Shown: positions 1 to 7,063, counted from the first letter of the stretch. The stretch: 8,787 bases of DNA from Methanobacteriota archaeon (GCA_903930485.1 CAIYYO010000154.1:1-8787), one strand, 5' to 3'. Translations and numbers: made by a program. The notes: generated by a model not told the origin, from the sequence alone.

Positions 1-761
1 AGATAAGGAAGGCCGCTGATGCAGACCTGAAAGAACACCAGAGGGTCCTTCTCGACATCGTCAACTATAAGGCTAAAGGGGCTACCGAGCTCGATTTCAA
101 GGTCTTCAGGGAGAGGTCGCATGACGAGAAACTGTTCGAAAAATATACGGGATGGAAGGCAACCCTGGAAAAAGAGACCGGCATAAACAAGTACATAGAC
201 AACATGGGCAGGAACCTTTATACCGTATTGTACGTCGCCATACTGCTGTTTGCATCCGGCTTTAATTACCTTCTGATGCCGGTCCTGTTCCCGGCGATGG
301 GCCCGGTAGCTGCTTCCATCCAGGCCGCCGCACCCGCCGCATTTTTCATCCTCGGCCTCCTATGCCTGCTTGCTTCCAAGAAGATCGTCCTCAGCAGGTG
401 GACCAGGGAGGGGAGGCTCTTGAACCTTAAATGGACGAATTTCAAGAGATACCTCGAGGACTTCAGCTACCTTAAGGAGCATCCTCCGGAATCCATCAAG
501 CTCTGGGACTTTTACATGGCTTATGCGATCTCTTTCGGCGTGGCCGAGAAGACGATAAAGGCGATGAAGGAAACCCTGAAAGAGCAGGGCGTTCCGCAGA
601 CTGAAGTAAGGTCCCTCGCTTTTGCAGGCTACCCGGCGTTCTACGGGTACTCCGCTGGAAGCCATTTCTCGCCTCCGCAGAGCAGCGGCTCGTTCTCGGG
701 CGGCGGCGGGTTCGGGGGGTCCGGCGGCGGCGGAGGCGGCGGAGGCGGCGGGGCCCGGTGA
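1..761 (+). CDS. DUF2207-type membrane protein, C-terminal part (5' end outside window)
   Basis: The frame is open from base 3 with no start in view, so this is a 3' fragment of about 252 residues; the Met at 204 is internal. The visible part begins with a charged soluble stretch, then two adjacent hydrophobic segments (about bases 213-285 and 300-375, roughly 24 residues each). A cytosolic-type segment follows with the pattern W..F..YL.DF...KE.PPESI.LWDFYMAYAI.FGVAEK, and the protein ends in a Gly-run (SGGGGFGGSGG...GAR). Known: this order of paired helices, the LWxxYxxYAxxxGVA motif and a Gly-rich C-terminus is the hallmark of DUF2207/YciQ-like predicted membrane proteins, whose function is unknown. 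The Gly-run is encoded by GGC/GGA/GGG codons, giving a very G-rich 3' end. Family assignment is fairly secure; function is not. Confidence 0.82.
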   Translation, partial: IRKAADADLKEHQRVLLDIVNYKAKGATELDFKVFRERSHDEKLFEKYTGWKATLEKETGINKYIDNMGRNLYTVLYVAILLFASGFNYLLMPVLFPAMGPVAASIQAAAPAAFFILGLLCLLASKKIVLSRWTREGRLLNLKWTNFKRYLEDFSYLKEHPPESIKLWDFYMAYAISFGVAEKTIKAMKETLKEQGVPQTEVRSLAFAGYPAFYGYSAGSHFSPPQSSGSFSGGGGFGGSGGGGGGGGGGAR

Positions 762-784
762 AACGGCACACTAACTGATTCATT

Positions 785-822
785 TTATTCTGATTATTCT
801 GATTAATATTTATACTCTGATT
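785..822 (+). promoter_or_regulatory. Probable arsM-operon promoter with phased CTGATT repeats
   Basis: The spacer ahead of the AbrB-like gene is A/T-rich and holds a TATA-like box (AATATTTATA, about 805-814). That places a start of transcription near 835-840, just before the GGTGA ribosome site (838-842). Overlapping it are two perfect tandem 9-mers ATTCTGATT (787-795, 796-804) and a third related copy ACTCTGATT (814-822), in the same 9-nt register. The core CTGATT also occurs at 775-780. Inference: direct repeats flanking a TATA box could be an operator for the adjacent regulator. Confidence 0.5.
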
Positions 823-849
823 TCCAATAATGCCTTTGGTGAACAAAAA

Positions 850-1116
850 ATGCCGAAAAAAGAATCAAAGGATTGCTGCTCCACATGCTGCAAGGTCGAA
901 GCAATGGTATCCGTAGACGAGCGTGGACAGATGGTCCTGCCAAAAGACGTAAGGGAGAAGATGGGCGTCAAGCCAGGCGACAAACTGTCGCTCGTGAGCC
1001 TCGCCTGCGGAGATAAGGTTACCTGCCTGGCGCTTGTCAAGGCCGACGACATGTCGAGAATAGCCGGCAATTTCCTCGGGCCGGTCCTAAAGGACCTGGA
1101 AGGAGGCAAAAAATGA
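850..1116 (+). CDS. Cysteine-rich AbrB/SpoVT-family DNA-binding protein, coupled to arsM
   Basis: An 88-residue protein. Residues about 16-62 match the AbrB/MazE swapped-hairpin fold pattern (VSVDERGQMVLPKDVREKMGV, then KPGDKL), so it probably binds DNA as a dimer. The N-terminus carries a CCxxCC cluster (Cys9, 10, 13, 14) and there are two more cysteines at 53 and 59, unusual for this small family. From memory, database entries for close relatives are called HgcAB-associated protein, because they occur next to mercury-methylation or arsM genes. The start is chosen for the GGTGA ribosome site 7 nt upstream. The stop overlaps the arsM start (ATGA), implying coupled translation. Inference: a thiol-based arsenic or mercury-responsive regulator of the arsM operon; a metal-binding accessory role is also possible. 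Confidence 0.85.
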   Translation: MPKKESKDCCSTCCKVEAMVSVDERGQMVLPKDVREKMGVKPGDKLSLVSLACGDKVTCLALVKADDMSRIAGNFLGPVLKDLEGGKK

Positions 1117-1916
1117 AAAACGACGAGATAAAGGAAAACGTCAGGAAAGGTTACGGAAAGATCGCAAAAGAAAGCGGCTCATGCTGCGGCGGCGGATGCG
1201 GCTGCGCAGAACAGGTGAGCAAGAGGATGGGATATTCCAACAAAGACCTCGGCTCGGTCCCGAAGGGGGCTAATCTCGGCTTGGGCTGCGGCAACCCCGT
1301 CGCCCTGGCATCTCTCAAAGTAGGCGAGACTGTCCTGGACCTCGGCTCCGGCGCAGGTTTCGACTGCTTTTTGGCGTCGAAAAAAGTCGGACCAAAAGGC
1401 AAGGTCATAGGCGTAGACATGACCCCGGAGATGCTGGAAAGGGCAAGGAAAAGCGCACTGGGCGGAGGATTCCGGAACGTTGAATTCAGGGCCGGAGAGA
1501 TCGAGTCCCTGCCCGTGGAAGACCGCACTGTCGACGTCGTGATCTCCAACTGCGTGATCAATCTCTCGCCTGACAAGGAGCAGGTCTTCAGCGAGATATA
1601 CAGGGTCCTGAAGAAGGGCGGAAGGTTCGTGGTCTCGGACATCGCGTTGACCGGGGAGCTTCCGGAGGAATTGAGGAAATCGGTGGCGGCTTATGTAGGA
1701 TGCATAGCAGGCGCGGTATCGAAAGACGAATACCTCGATGCCGTGAAGGATGCCGGATTCAAAGACGTAAGGGTCGTCGAAGAGTCTGAATTCCCTCTGG
1801 ACTGCGTCGACGACCCGGCCGTGAAATCGGTGATAGACGGCCTCGGGATGACCGAAGACGATGTAAAAGACGCCGCTGGCTCGGTCGTCAGCATCAAGGT
1901 TTCCGGTAAAAAATAA
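1113..1916 (+). CDS. arsM: Arsenite S-adenosylmethyltransferase ArsM
   Basis: A 267-residue cytosolic enzyme that transfers methyl groups from S-adenosylmethionine to As(III), giving methylated and eventually volatile arsenicals. The N-terminus has the GYG(K)IA segment and a Cys-rich stretch SCCGGGCGC (24-31). The GLGCGNP motif gives Cys59, motif I VLDLGSGAGFD lies at 74-84, an acidic SAM-ribose position at Asp102 in GVDMT, NCVINL gives Cys147 and GCIAGA gives Cys197. The three cysteines 59/147/197 correspond to the As(III)-binding triad known for the family, so it should be active. Length is normal. The start overlaps the upstream stop by ATGA and is preceded by GGAGG (1101-1105). It is co-transcribed with the AbrB-like gene, which is the likely regulator. 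The gene call is confident. Confidence 0.95.
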   Translation: MKNDEIKENVRKGYGKIAKESGSCCGGGCGCAEQVSKRMGYSNKDLGSVPKGANLGLGCGNPVALASLKVGETVLDLGSGAGFDCFLASKKVGPKGKVIGVDMTPEMLERARKSALGGGFRNVEFRAGEIESLPVEDRTVDVVISNCVINLSPDKEQVFSEIYRVLKKGGRFVVSDIALTGELPEELRKSVAAYVGCIAGAVSKDEYLDAVKDAGFKDVRVVEESEFPLDCVDDPAVKSVIDGLGMTEDDVKDAAGSVVSIKVSGKK

Positions 1917-1927
1917 AAGTTCCGAAA

Positions 1928-2698
1928 ATGTTGCCTGCGGTTTTCATAGGCCACGGCTCTCCGGAGAACGCGCTCCAGGACAACGAATACACAAGGAACT
2001 GGAAAAAGCTTGCACGCGCCTTACCCAAGCCTGAAGCGATCCTGTGCATATCGGCTCACTGGCTCAAGGAGGGAACGGCTGTTACGGGAATTGAAAAGCC
2101 TGCGACGATCCATGATTTTTACGGGTTCGGGGACGAGCTCTACAAGATACGGTACGATGCTAACGGGTCGCCGGAAATGGCTGATAAGATAAAAAATATC
2201 GTCAAGACGGTAAGGGTTGGCATCGATCTAGAGTGGGGGCTCGATCACGGCGCATGGTCCGTGCTCGCGAACATGTATCCTAAAGCAGACGTCCCAGTAG
2301 TGCAATTGTCGCTTGATTACTACCTGCCCCCGGAAAAACTCTACGCTATAGGAAAAGAACTCAAGCCGCTCAGGGAAATAGGCGTCCTTATCATCGGCAG
2401 CGGCAACCTGGTTCACAACCTGACGAGGATGGATCCGGATTCAGGACCGTATTCCTGGGCGACGGAATTTGATTCATTCGTGAAAAAGAATCTTGATAAA
2501 AGGAACGATAAAGCGCTAATAACCTACATGGAACAGAATACAGCGACGCTGGCTCATCCGTCGAACGAACACTATATCCCTCTACTCCACGTTCTGGGTG
2601 CGAGCATTGGCGAAAAGCCGCAGTTCTTCAACGAGGATATTTTCGCAGGGTCGGTGGGGATGAGGTGCGCGGTTTTCGGTTTGGATAGACCTTTATAA
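1928..2698 (+). CDS. DODA-type (LigB superfamily) extradiol ring-opening dioxygenase
   Basis: A 256-residue protein of the class III extradiol dioxygenase family (4,5-DOPA dioxygenase / YgiD type), which opens catechol-like rings using Fe(II) or binds Zn. Visible landmarks are IGHGSP (His9), ISAHW (His44), a GLDHGAWSVL segment (His107), GSGNLVHNL (His163) and HPSNEHYIPLLH (His215). By analogy with the family, His9, His44 and His215 are the likely metal ligands and His163 a catalytic residue. Length is typical. It begins 11 bp after arsM with no clear ribosome site, so it is either the third gene of that operon or has its own leaderless start. Its 3' end overlaps the convergent permease gene by 6 bp. 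The substrate is unknown; archaea are not known to make DOPA. Confidence 0.88.
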   Translation: MLPAVFIGHGSPENALQDNEYTRNWKKLARALPKPEAILCISAHWLKEGTAVTGIEKPATIHDFYGFGDELYKIRYDANGSPEMADKIKNIVKTVRVGIDLEWGLDHGAWSVLANMYPKADVPVVQLSLDYYLPPEKLYAIGKELKPLREIGVLIIGSGNLVHNLTRMDPDSGPYSWATEFDSFVKKNLDKRNDKALITYMEQNTATLAHPSNEHYIPLLHVLGASIGEKPQFFNEDIFAGSVGMRCAVFGLDRPL

Positions 2699-3463
2699 CT
2701 TCATCTTCTTGAAAGCATACGTCCCGGTCATTATCATCGCTATCGCGAAAAGGCTTATAACGACGAAATCGATCTCCATCGGGAACGTCGAATGTCCGAT
2801 CATCGCAGCCCGTATCCCGTCCACGGAATAGGTGACAGGATTGATTTGCACGAACGGGGACAGGTACCACGGCAGGCCGTCTATCGGGAAGAACGCCCCG
2901 GAAAGGAAGAACATCGGAAAGATAACAAAGCTGCTGACGAGCTGGAATCCCTCCGGGCTTTCCATCTGGGAGCCCATTATGAGGCCTATGCTCACAGCGG
3001 CGACTATCGTCACGAAGATGAAGGCGAAGGCGTAAAGAAGGGAGACTACGTCGAACCGTATCCCGGGCATAAGGCCGATGGATGCGAAAATATAGCCGGC
3101 TATCATCAGGATGAAAACCTGGATTAACGTATCGGTGGATCCCCCGGCGACCTTGCCCATGAAGATCGCGGTGCGGGACAGAGGCGATACCAGCACCTCT
3201 TTGAGGAAATCGATCTTTTTGTCCCAGACGATGTATACCCCGAAGAATATCGAGGAGAAGAGTATGGACTGTAGCAGGACCCCGGGGAATATAAAGGTCT
3301 TGTAGTCGACTCCTGGAATGTTGATCGCTGAACCGATGCCCCCGCCTAGCACCAGGAACCAGAGCAAAGGGTTTACGACCGATGCCACGACCCTGGACTT
3401 CTCCCTGATGAAGACCTTGTATTCACGGTACCAGAGCGCATATATGCCTTTCAGAGAACCCAT
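2693..3463 (-). CDS. ABC-2 type transporter permease (DrrB-like)
   Basis: A 256-residue integral membrane protein with about six hydrophobic segments (roughly 27-46, 55-80, 110-130, 138-165, 172-195, 230-250). It carries the ABC-2 signature near residues 189-223: a GAFFPIDGLP segment, then NPVTY and the GIRA segment, as in DrrB/NodJ exporters. The amino end LYALWYRE-like pattern (ALWYREYKVF) before the first helix is also typical. It should form a homodimer pore driven by two copies of an ATPase. No ATPase gene adjoins it; the matching one lies 2.5 kb upstream on the same strand at 5994-6965. The start at 3463 has no good ribosome site, and A/T-rich sequence lies upstream, so a leaderless mRNA is possible. 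Substrate (drug, lipid or polysaccharide) cannot be read from the sequence. Confidence 0.9.
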   Translation of the reverse strand: MGSLKGIYALWYREYKVFIREKSRVVASVVNPLLWFLVLGGGIGSAINIPGVDYKTFIFPGVLLQSILFSSIFFGVYIVWDKKIDFLKEVLVSPLSRTAIFMGKVAGGSTDTLIQVFILMIAGYIFASIGLMPGIRFDVVSLLYAFAFIFVTIVAAVSIGLIMGSQMESPEGFQLVSSFVIFPMFFLSGAFFPIDGLPWYLSPFVQINPVTYSVDGIRAAMIGHSTFPMEIDFVVISLFAIAMIMTGTYAFKKMKL

Positions 3464-3531
3464 ATTAAGTATATTGTAGGGGATTCAATTAAATCGGGAA
3501 AGGTGGCTAAGGCGCTATTTCAACATCCGAA

Positions 3532-3541
3532 GGCATATTAA
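3532..3541 (+). promoter_or_regulatory. TATA-like box for the GNAT-DUF2156-methyltransferase cassette
   Basis: GGCATATTAA lies about 20-25 bp before the ATG at 3559, the archaeal spacing between a TATA box and a transcription start. No Shine-Dalgarno sequence is present in the 20 bp before that ATG, which fits a leaderless or nearly leaderless mRNA. The rest of the 95 bp between the divergent permease and GNAT genes shows nothing further. Confidence 0.45.
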
Positions 3542-3558
3542 TCTCACTGGAAAACAGC

Positions 3559-3996
3559 ATGAACGCAAAGAGCCCGAAGATAACCATCAGCTTCGTGAAA
3601 GACTGGCCCGCAGAAGACATAATCGCTTTATACGATGCAGGCGGCTGGTGGGACGGATCAGACCCTTCAACGGTGAAAAAGATGATAGCAGGCAGCTACG
3701 CTTTCGCGGTGGCGATCCAGGGCGGAACCGGCAAGGCCGTAGGGATGGGCCGCGTGCTATCTGACGGGGTGTCTGACGCATACATACAAGACGTCGTAGT
3801 CCTGCCGGAATACAGGAAACAAGACGTAGGGAAAAATATCATTAAGGCACTGAAAGAATATTGCCTTAAAAATAAGATCACATGGATCGCCCTCGTCGCG
3901 GAATCCGGAACAGCGGATTTCTACCGCCGGCTGGGCTTCAGGGTTATGGCAGGACACACGCCGATGAGATACATGATCGAGAAGGGTACAAAATGA
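3559..3996 (+). CDS. GNAT-family N-acetyltransferase
   Basis: A 145-residue single-domain GNAT protein that would transfer an acyl group from acyl-CoA to an amine. The N-terminal part contains the GGWWDG segment (28-33) often seen in small GNATs. The central strands lead to IQDVVVLPEYRKQDVGK (76-92), which is motif A with the pyrophosphate-binding R/Q-x-x-G-x loop, here slightly degenerate (RKQDVGK). Motif B-like FYRRLGF is at 121-127. Length is normal. It is the first gene of a tightly overlapping cassette: its stop TGA overlaps the next gene's ATG at 3993. The start is chosen as the first ATG after the promoter-like box; no ribosome site is seen. The acceptor is unknown. Confidence 0.88.
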   Translation: MNAKSPKITISFVKDWPAEDIIALYDAGGWWDGSDPSTVKKMIAGSYAFAVAIQGGTGKAVGMGRVLSDGVSDAYIQDVVVLPEYRKQDVGKNIIKALKEYCLKNKITWIALVAESGTADFYRRLGFRVMAGHTPMRYMIEKGTK

Positions 3997-4889
3997 TCGG
4001 ACTCGAAGACTACAAGCCAGTGACACTGTCTCTCAGGCAGAAATTCCAGGACCACTATGCAAGATTCCCGCAGACGCACAGCGAGTACATGTTCACGTCC
4101 ATCGTCAGCTGGACGCATTACATGCCTGCTTACTGCCTTTTCAGGGAAAACGTTCTCCTCCTGATGCAGATAAAGGACGGCCAGCCCCAGTTCCGGCCCC
4201 CTGTTGGAGAAAGGAACGAGCATCTCCTTAAGGAGGTTTTGGATATGGCAAAAAAAGAGGGCGGGCCCTGTCCCGTTATCGCCGTAGAAGAACCGGCCAG
4301 GGAATGGATCGGATCGCTTTATCCAAGTATCAGGATTGCCGAGGATAGGGATTTTTTCGATTACGTTTATTTGTCAAGGGACCTTGCCGAGCTCCCGGGT
4401 AAACCGTACCTGACCCAGAGGAACCACTTGAACAGGTTTCGGAAAAAGTATGAGTATTCGGTGGAACAGATAGCCCCGGCGAACATGGAAGACACCCTAA
4501 GATTCCTTCAGAGATGGTGCCTGTGGCGAGACTGCGAGTCCGAGCCCATGCTCGAGGCCGAGAGAGAAGCGATATTGTTCTGCATGGAGCACTATACGGA
4601 AATGGGACTCTCGGGAATAGTCTTAAGAATCGGCGGAGAGATACAGGCGCTGTCGGTATACGAGCCGATCAATCCCGAAACCGCAGTCATCCATTTCGAG
4701 AAGGCCTTGCCGGATTTCGAGGGTATCTATCCCGCGATAAACAACGAGGCGGCGAAGATCCTTGCAGAGAAATACAGATACATCAACAGGGAGTCCGATC
4801 TAGGGATCGCCGGCCTTAGGACCGCTAAGGAGAGGCTGCATCCCGACCACATGGAGAAGGTTTATTTCATAAGCAGGGAGGATATGTGA
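3993..4889 (+). CDS. DUF2156 / MprF C-terminal-like acyltransferase-fold protein
   Basis: A 298-residue soluble protein with the DUF2156 pattern: FFDYVYLSRDLAELPGK (121-137), YLTQRNHLNRFRKKY (139-153), a W-rich helix RFLQRWCLW, a GGEIQALSVYEP strand (214-225), IHFEKA (233-238), INNEAAKIL (249-257) and INRESDLGIAGLRTAK (264-279). Known: this fold is two fused GNAT-like halves, related to the aminoacyl-tRNA:lipid transferase domain of MprF and to Fem transferases, but stand-alone members are mostly uncharacterised. No membrane segment is present, so it is not a full MprF. The frame is open further upstream, but the ATG at 3993 is preferred: it overlaps the GNAT stop, and the family similarity begins only after it. 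Its own stop overlaps the next start. Inference: it may move an aminoacyl or acyl group to a lipid or peptide. Confidence 0.88.
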   Translation: MIGLEDYKPVTLSLRQKFQDHYARFPQTHSEYMFTSIVSWTHYMPAYCLFRENVLLLMQIKDGQPQFRPPVGERNEHLLKEVLDMAKKEGGPCPVIAVEEPAREWIGSLYPSIRIAEDRDFFDYVYLSRDLAELPGKPYLTQRNHLNRFRKKYEYSVEQIAPANMEDTLRFLQRWCLWRDCESEPMLEAEREAILFCMEHYTEMGLSGIVLRIGGEIQALSVYEPINPETAVIHFEKALPDFEGIYPAINNEAAKILAEKYRYINRESDLGIAGLRTAKERLHPDHMEKVYFISREDM

Positions 4890-5476
4890 ACCATATGGAC
4901 CGATTAAAGATCTGGATGTTCAACAGGCAGGCGTCGTCGAAGGAAAACAGGCCGGACAGGATAATCGAAGCGCTTTCTTTGCAGCCGGGCCAGAACGTCG
5001 CGGACATCGGCGTAGGCGGAGGATACTATTCTCTGCGATTCGCCCGGACCGTAGGAAGCGACGGCATCGTCTACGGAGTAGATACGAACCGGAAATTCCT
5101 TGAACATCTGTCCGCGAGCGCGGCAAAGAAAGGCCTCGCGAACGTCAAGACGATAGAGGCGTCATCGATGATAACATCGATTCCTGCAGGAAGCCTTGAC
5201 ACGGTCTTCATGAGAAACGTTTTCCATCACCTCAAGGACAGGGCAAGGTATTTCGAAGACCTCTCAAAGCTTCTGAAAACAGGAGGCAGAGTCGCGATAA
5301 TAGATTATGCGGGCGACGTGAGGCACGGCAACAAATTATTCCGCAGACCTAAAGGACATCACGTCTCAAAGGAAAGGATACTCGAGGAAATGACAGCCGT
5401 AGGATACGTTATGGAAAAAAGTTATGATTTCTTGCCTGAACAGTCTTTCACGATTTTTTTATGCAGGCGGCGTTGA
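4886..5476 (+). CDS. Class I SAM-dependent methyltransferase
   Basis: A 196-residue methyltransferase of the Methyltransf_11/25 (UbiE-like) group. Motif I is VADIGVGGGYYSLRFA (38-53), the acidic ribose-binding residue is Asp66 (YGVDTN), motif III-like RNVFHHL is at 110-116, and LLKTGGRVAIIDY (129-141) forms the post-motif strand. The start is the GTG at 4886, which shares bases with the upstream TGA stop and follows GGAGG at 4877-4881; an in-frame ATG at 4895 is the alternative. The gene is translationally coupled to the DUF2156 gene and ends 7 bp before a convergent gene. A run of seven T (5454-5460) inside its last codons could act as an archaeal terminator. The substrate (small molecule, lipid or quinone-like) is not indicated. 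Confidence 0.9.
   Translation: MNHMDRLKIWMFNRQASSKENRPDRIIEALSLQPGQNVADIGVGGGYYSLRFARTVGSDGIVYGVDTNRKFLEHLSASAAKKGLANVKTIEASSMITSIPAGSLDTVFMRNVFHHLKDRARYFEDLSKLLKTGGRVAIIDYAGDVRHGNKLFRRPKGHHVSKERILEEMTAVGYVMEKSYDFLPEQSFTIFLCRRR
5454..5460 (+). terminator. T7 run near the end of the methyltransferase gene
   Basis: A run of seven T lies 16 bp before the methyltransferase stop, and a second T6 run occurs at 5516-5521 inside the convergent gene. Archaeal transcription can stop at oligo-T without a hairpin. This is inference from composition only. Confidence 0.3.
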
Positions 5477-5483
5477 TATCGGA

Positions 5484-5939
5484 TCAGTCAGTCTTCTGTT
5501 GTTGTTCCTTATATATTTTTTCACTTAGTTCTAATCCAGCGTAGTACTTAAGACGCTGCTCTCTGGTCATGGAGGATATCCTTTTCTTTGAATACCGTGT
5601 TGCAAGGAAAAAACCTAGGACCGCAAATATCGGGAGCATTCCGAGAAAAAGCCACATGAGATCTATGAATTTCATGCCTGGAATCAAAAGCTTCCAGAGA
5701 TATATTAGTACAACAAGCAGGACGACTATCGGAATGATAAAGGTCGCCGGAAGGTACCACTTTTTCCTCTCCTTTACGTAGTCCTCCTCTGCTTTCTTGA
5801 TATACTGCGGCAAAAGATCCAAGTCGTCAGGGGTAAAAGTCTTATGCAATTCGGCTTTTAATTCCTCATCGGCATTGATGGCACGGCTGCCGACCGCCCT
5901 TGAAACTTCCAGAGCACCCCTTAAATCCTGTGAAGACAT
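5484..5939 (-). CDS. Small two-helix membrane protein, unrecognised
   Basis: A 151-residue protein of no family I recognise. The first 60 residues are charged and predicted soluble, ending KERKKW. Two hydrophobic segments follow at about 62-86 (LPATFIIPIVVLLVVLIYLW) and 92-113, then a positively charged tail of about 38 residues ending QQQKTD. The KERKK and RYSKKR flanks suggest both termini face the cytoplasm. It lies 54 bp downstream of the ABC ATPase on the same strand and has its own TATA-like box, so it need not be in that operon. The DNA is more A/T-rich than its neighbours. It could be an accessory subunit of the ABC exporter or unrelated; the sequence does not decide. Confidence 0.75.
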   Translation of the reverse strand: MSSQDLRGALEVSRAVGSRAINADEELKAELHKTFTPDDLDLLPQYIKKAEEDYVKERKKWYLPATFIIPIVVLLVVLIYLWKLLIPGMKFIDLMWLFLGMLPIFAVLGFFLATRYSKKRISSMTREQRLKYYAGLELSEKIYKEQQQKTD

Positions 5940-5971
5940 AATCGATCAATCAATCACTTATTAGAAAAAGG

Positions 5972-5980
5972 ATTTAAATA
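5972..5980 (-). promoter_or_regulatory. TATA-like box for the small membrane protein gene
   Basis: On the minus strand TATTTAAAT lies about 33-41 bp before the ATG at 5939. This implies a start of transcription near 5949 and a leader of about 10 nt. A short ATCA-rich repeat (5941-5956) lies between box and start. Confidence 0.5.
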
Positions 5981-5993
5981 CGCTTAGACCCGC

Positions 5994-6965
5994 TCATCTC
6001 CCGCCTGAACGGGCATGAATGACCTTGTCTCCCCACCCGCCTTCCGGAGAGCCTTCCCGGATCGCCTTCCCAGTGTAATGGATGAACACGTCGTCCAGGG
6101 TCGGCGACCGGACCTCGACGGACTCGACCTTACCTACAGTCTTCAATATCTCCTGCAAATGCCCGCTCGCATCGTTAACCGTCAGGCTGACCACGCCGTC
6201 GGAGCTTGACACGTTCACGACATAGGAAAGCCTTTCGAGAGCCGCTGTTTCCAGCCCCTCGGCCTTCAGCCGTATTATGTCGCCTCCCAACCCTTTTTTC
6301 AGTTTCTCGGGCGTACCGGATACGACGATCTTCCCGTTGTCGATTATGGCGAGCCTGTCGCATAATTTGTCGGCTTCGTCCATGTAGTGGGTCGTGATTA
6401 TGATGGTTATGTTCTCTTTTCTCGCGAGCACCTTGATGTATTCCCATATGCGGTCACGGGACTGAGGATCGAGGCCGATCGTCGGTTCGTCGAGGAAAAG
6501 GACCTTGGGGTGATGCATCAGGCCTCTTGCAAGCTCCAGACGCCGTCTCATGCCGCCGGAGTATTTTTTGACGAGGTCGTCTTTCCTGTCGGTGAGCTCT
6601 ATCAATTCGAAGACTTCCTTAATCCGTTTCTCCTTGACGTCGTTGGGCATGTCGTAGAGCCACCCGTGGAGCTTCAGGTTCTCGTAGCCGGTCAACAGCT
6701 CGTCGGAACTGGGGTCCTGGAAGACTATGCCGATGGATTTACGGACCTTGTCGGGCTCCTTGATTATGTCGTATCCGTTGATTTTCGCAGTTCCGGAACT
6801 CGGAGGAATCAATGTAGTCAGCATCAGCAGCGTCGTAGTTTTCCCGGCGCCGTTGGGGCCGAGGAGGCCGAATATCTCTCCTCCTTCGATCTTAAGGTTT
6901 AGGTCGTCGACGGCCAAAAATCCGTTGTATGATTTCGTCAGATGCTCGGTTTCTATGACAAACAT
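5994..6965 (-). CDS. ABC transporter ATP-binding protein (DrrA-like)
   Basis: A 323-residue ATPase from the Met at 6965. All motifs are intact: Walker A GPNGAGKTT (36-44), Q-loop Gln83 (VFQDPSSDELLTG), signature YSGGMRRRLELARGL (135-149), Walker B VLFLDEPTIGLD (155-166) and the H-loop His193 (TTHYMDEAD). The C-terminal 100 residues are a DrrA-type extension with SPTLDDVFIHYTG, the segment that contacts DrrB-like permeases. It should energise export as a dimer. The frame extends upstream to 7082, but the extra 39 residues are unlike the family and would overlap the divergent promoter region, so 6965 is preferred; no ribosome site is evident. Its natural partner, the ABC-2 permease, is not adjacent but lies at 2693-3463. 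The C-terminal tail beyond about residue 302 is unconserved-looking and Gly-rich. Confidence 0.92.
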   Translation of the reverse strand: MFVIETEHLTKSYNGFLAVDDLNLKIEGGEIFGLLGPNGAGKTTTLLMLTTLIPPSSGTAKINGYDIIKEPDKVRKSIGIVFQDPSSDELLTGYENLKLHGWLYDMPNDVKEKRIKEVFELIELTDRKDDLVKKYSGGMRRRLELARGLMHHPKVLFLDEPTIGLDPQSRDRIWEYIKVLARKENITIIITTHYMDEADKLCDRLAIIDNGKIVVSGTPEKLKKGLGGDIIRLKAEGLETAALERLSYVVNVSSSDGVVSLTVNDASGHLQEILKTVGKVESVEVRSPTLDDVFIHYTGKAIREGSPEGGWGDKVIHARSGGR

Positions 6966-7049
6966 ATCATGATTATATTGAAAATCAGAGGTAAAAGTCA
7001 TACGGGTTTTTAGGCCCACTCGCCGTGTGACAATTCTCTCGGCCAGGCA

Positions 7050-7063
7050 ATTCTTATTTTTTA
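7050..7063 (+). promoter_or_regulatory. TATA-like box for the secreted rhodanese gene
   Basis: CTTATTTTTTATTT lies with its centre about 25 bp before the ATG at 7081. There is no Shine-Dalgarno sequence, so a leaderless mRNA starting at or near the ATG is the simplest reading. Confidence 0.5.

Noticed and set aside
690..756. G-quadruplex in the Gly-run coding DNA
   Set aside because: The G-runs are explained by Gly codons; they are mostly pairs of G with irregular spacing.
204..846. Arg-rich minus-strand frames opposite the DUF2207-type gene
   Set aside because: They are antisense shadows of the Gly-rich and neighbouring codons, with no start context or family resemblance.
3882..3992. Upstream start for the DUF2156 gene
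   Set aside because: This stretch lies inside the GNAT gene in another frame; its translation is Arg/Gly-rich and unrelated to the family, while 3993 gives an ATGA overlap.
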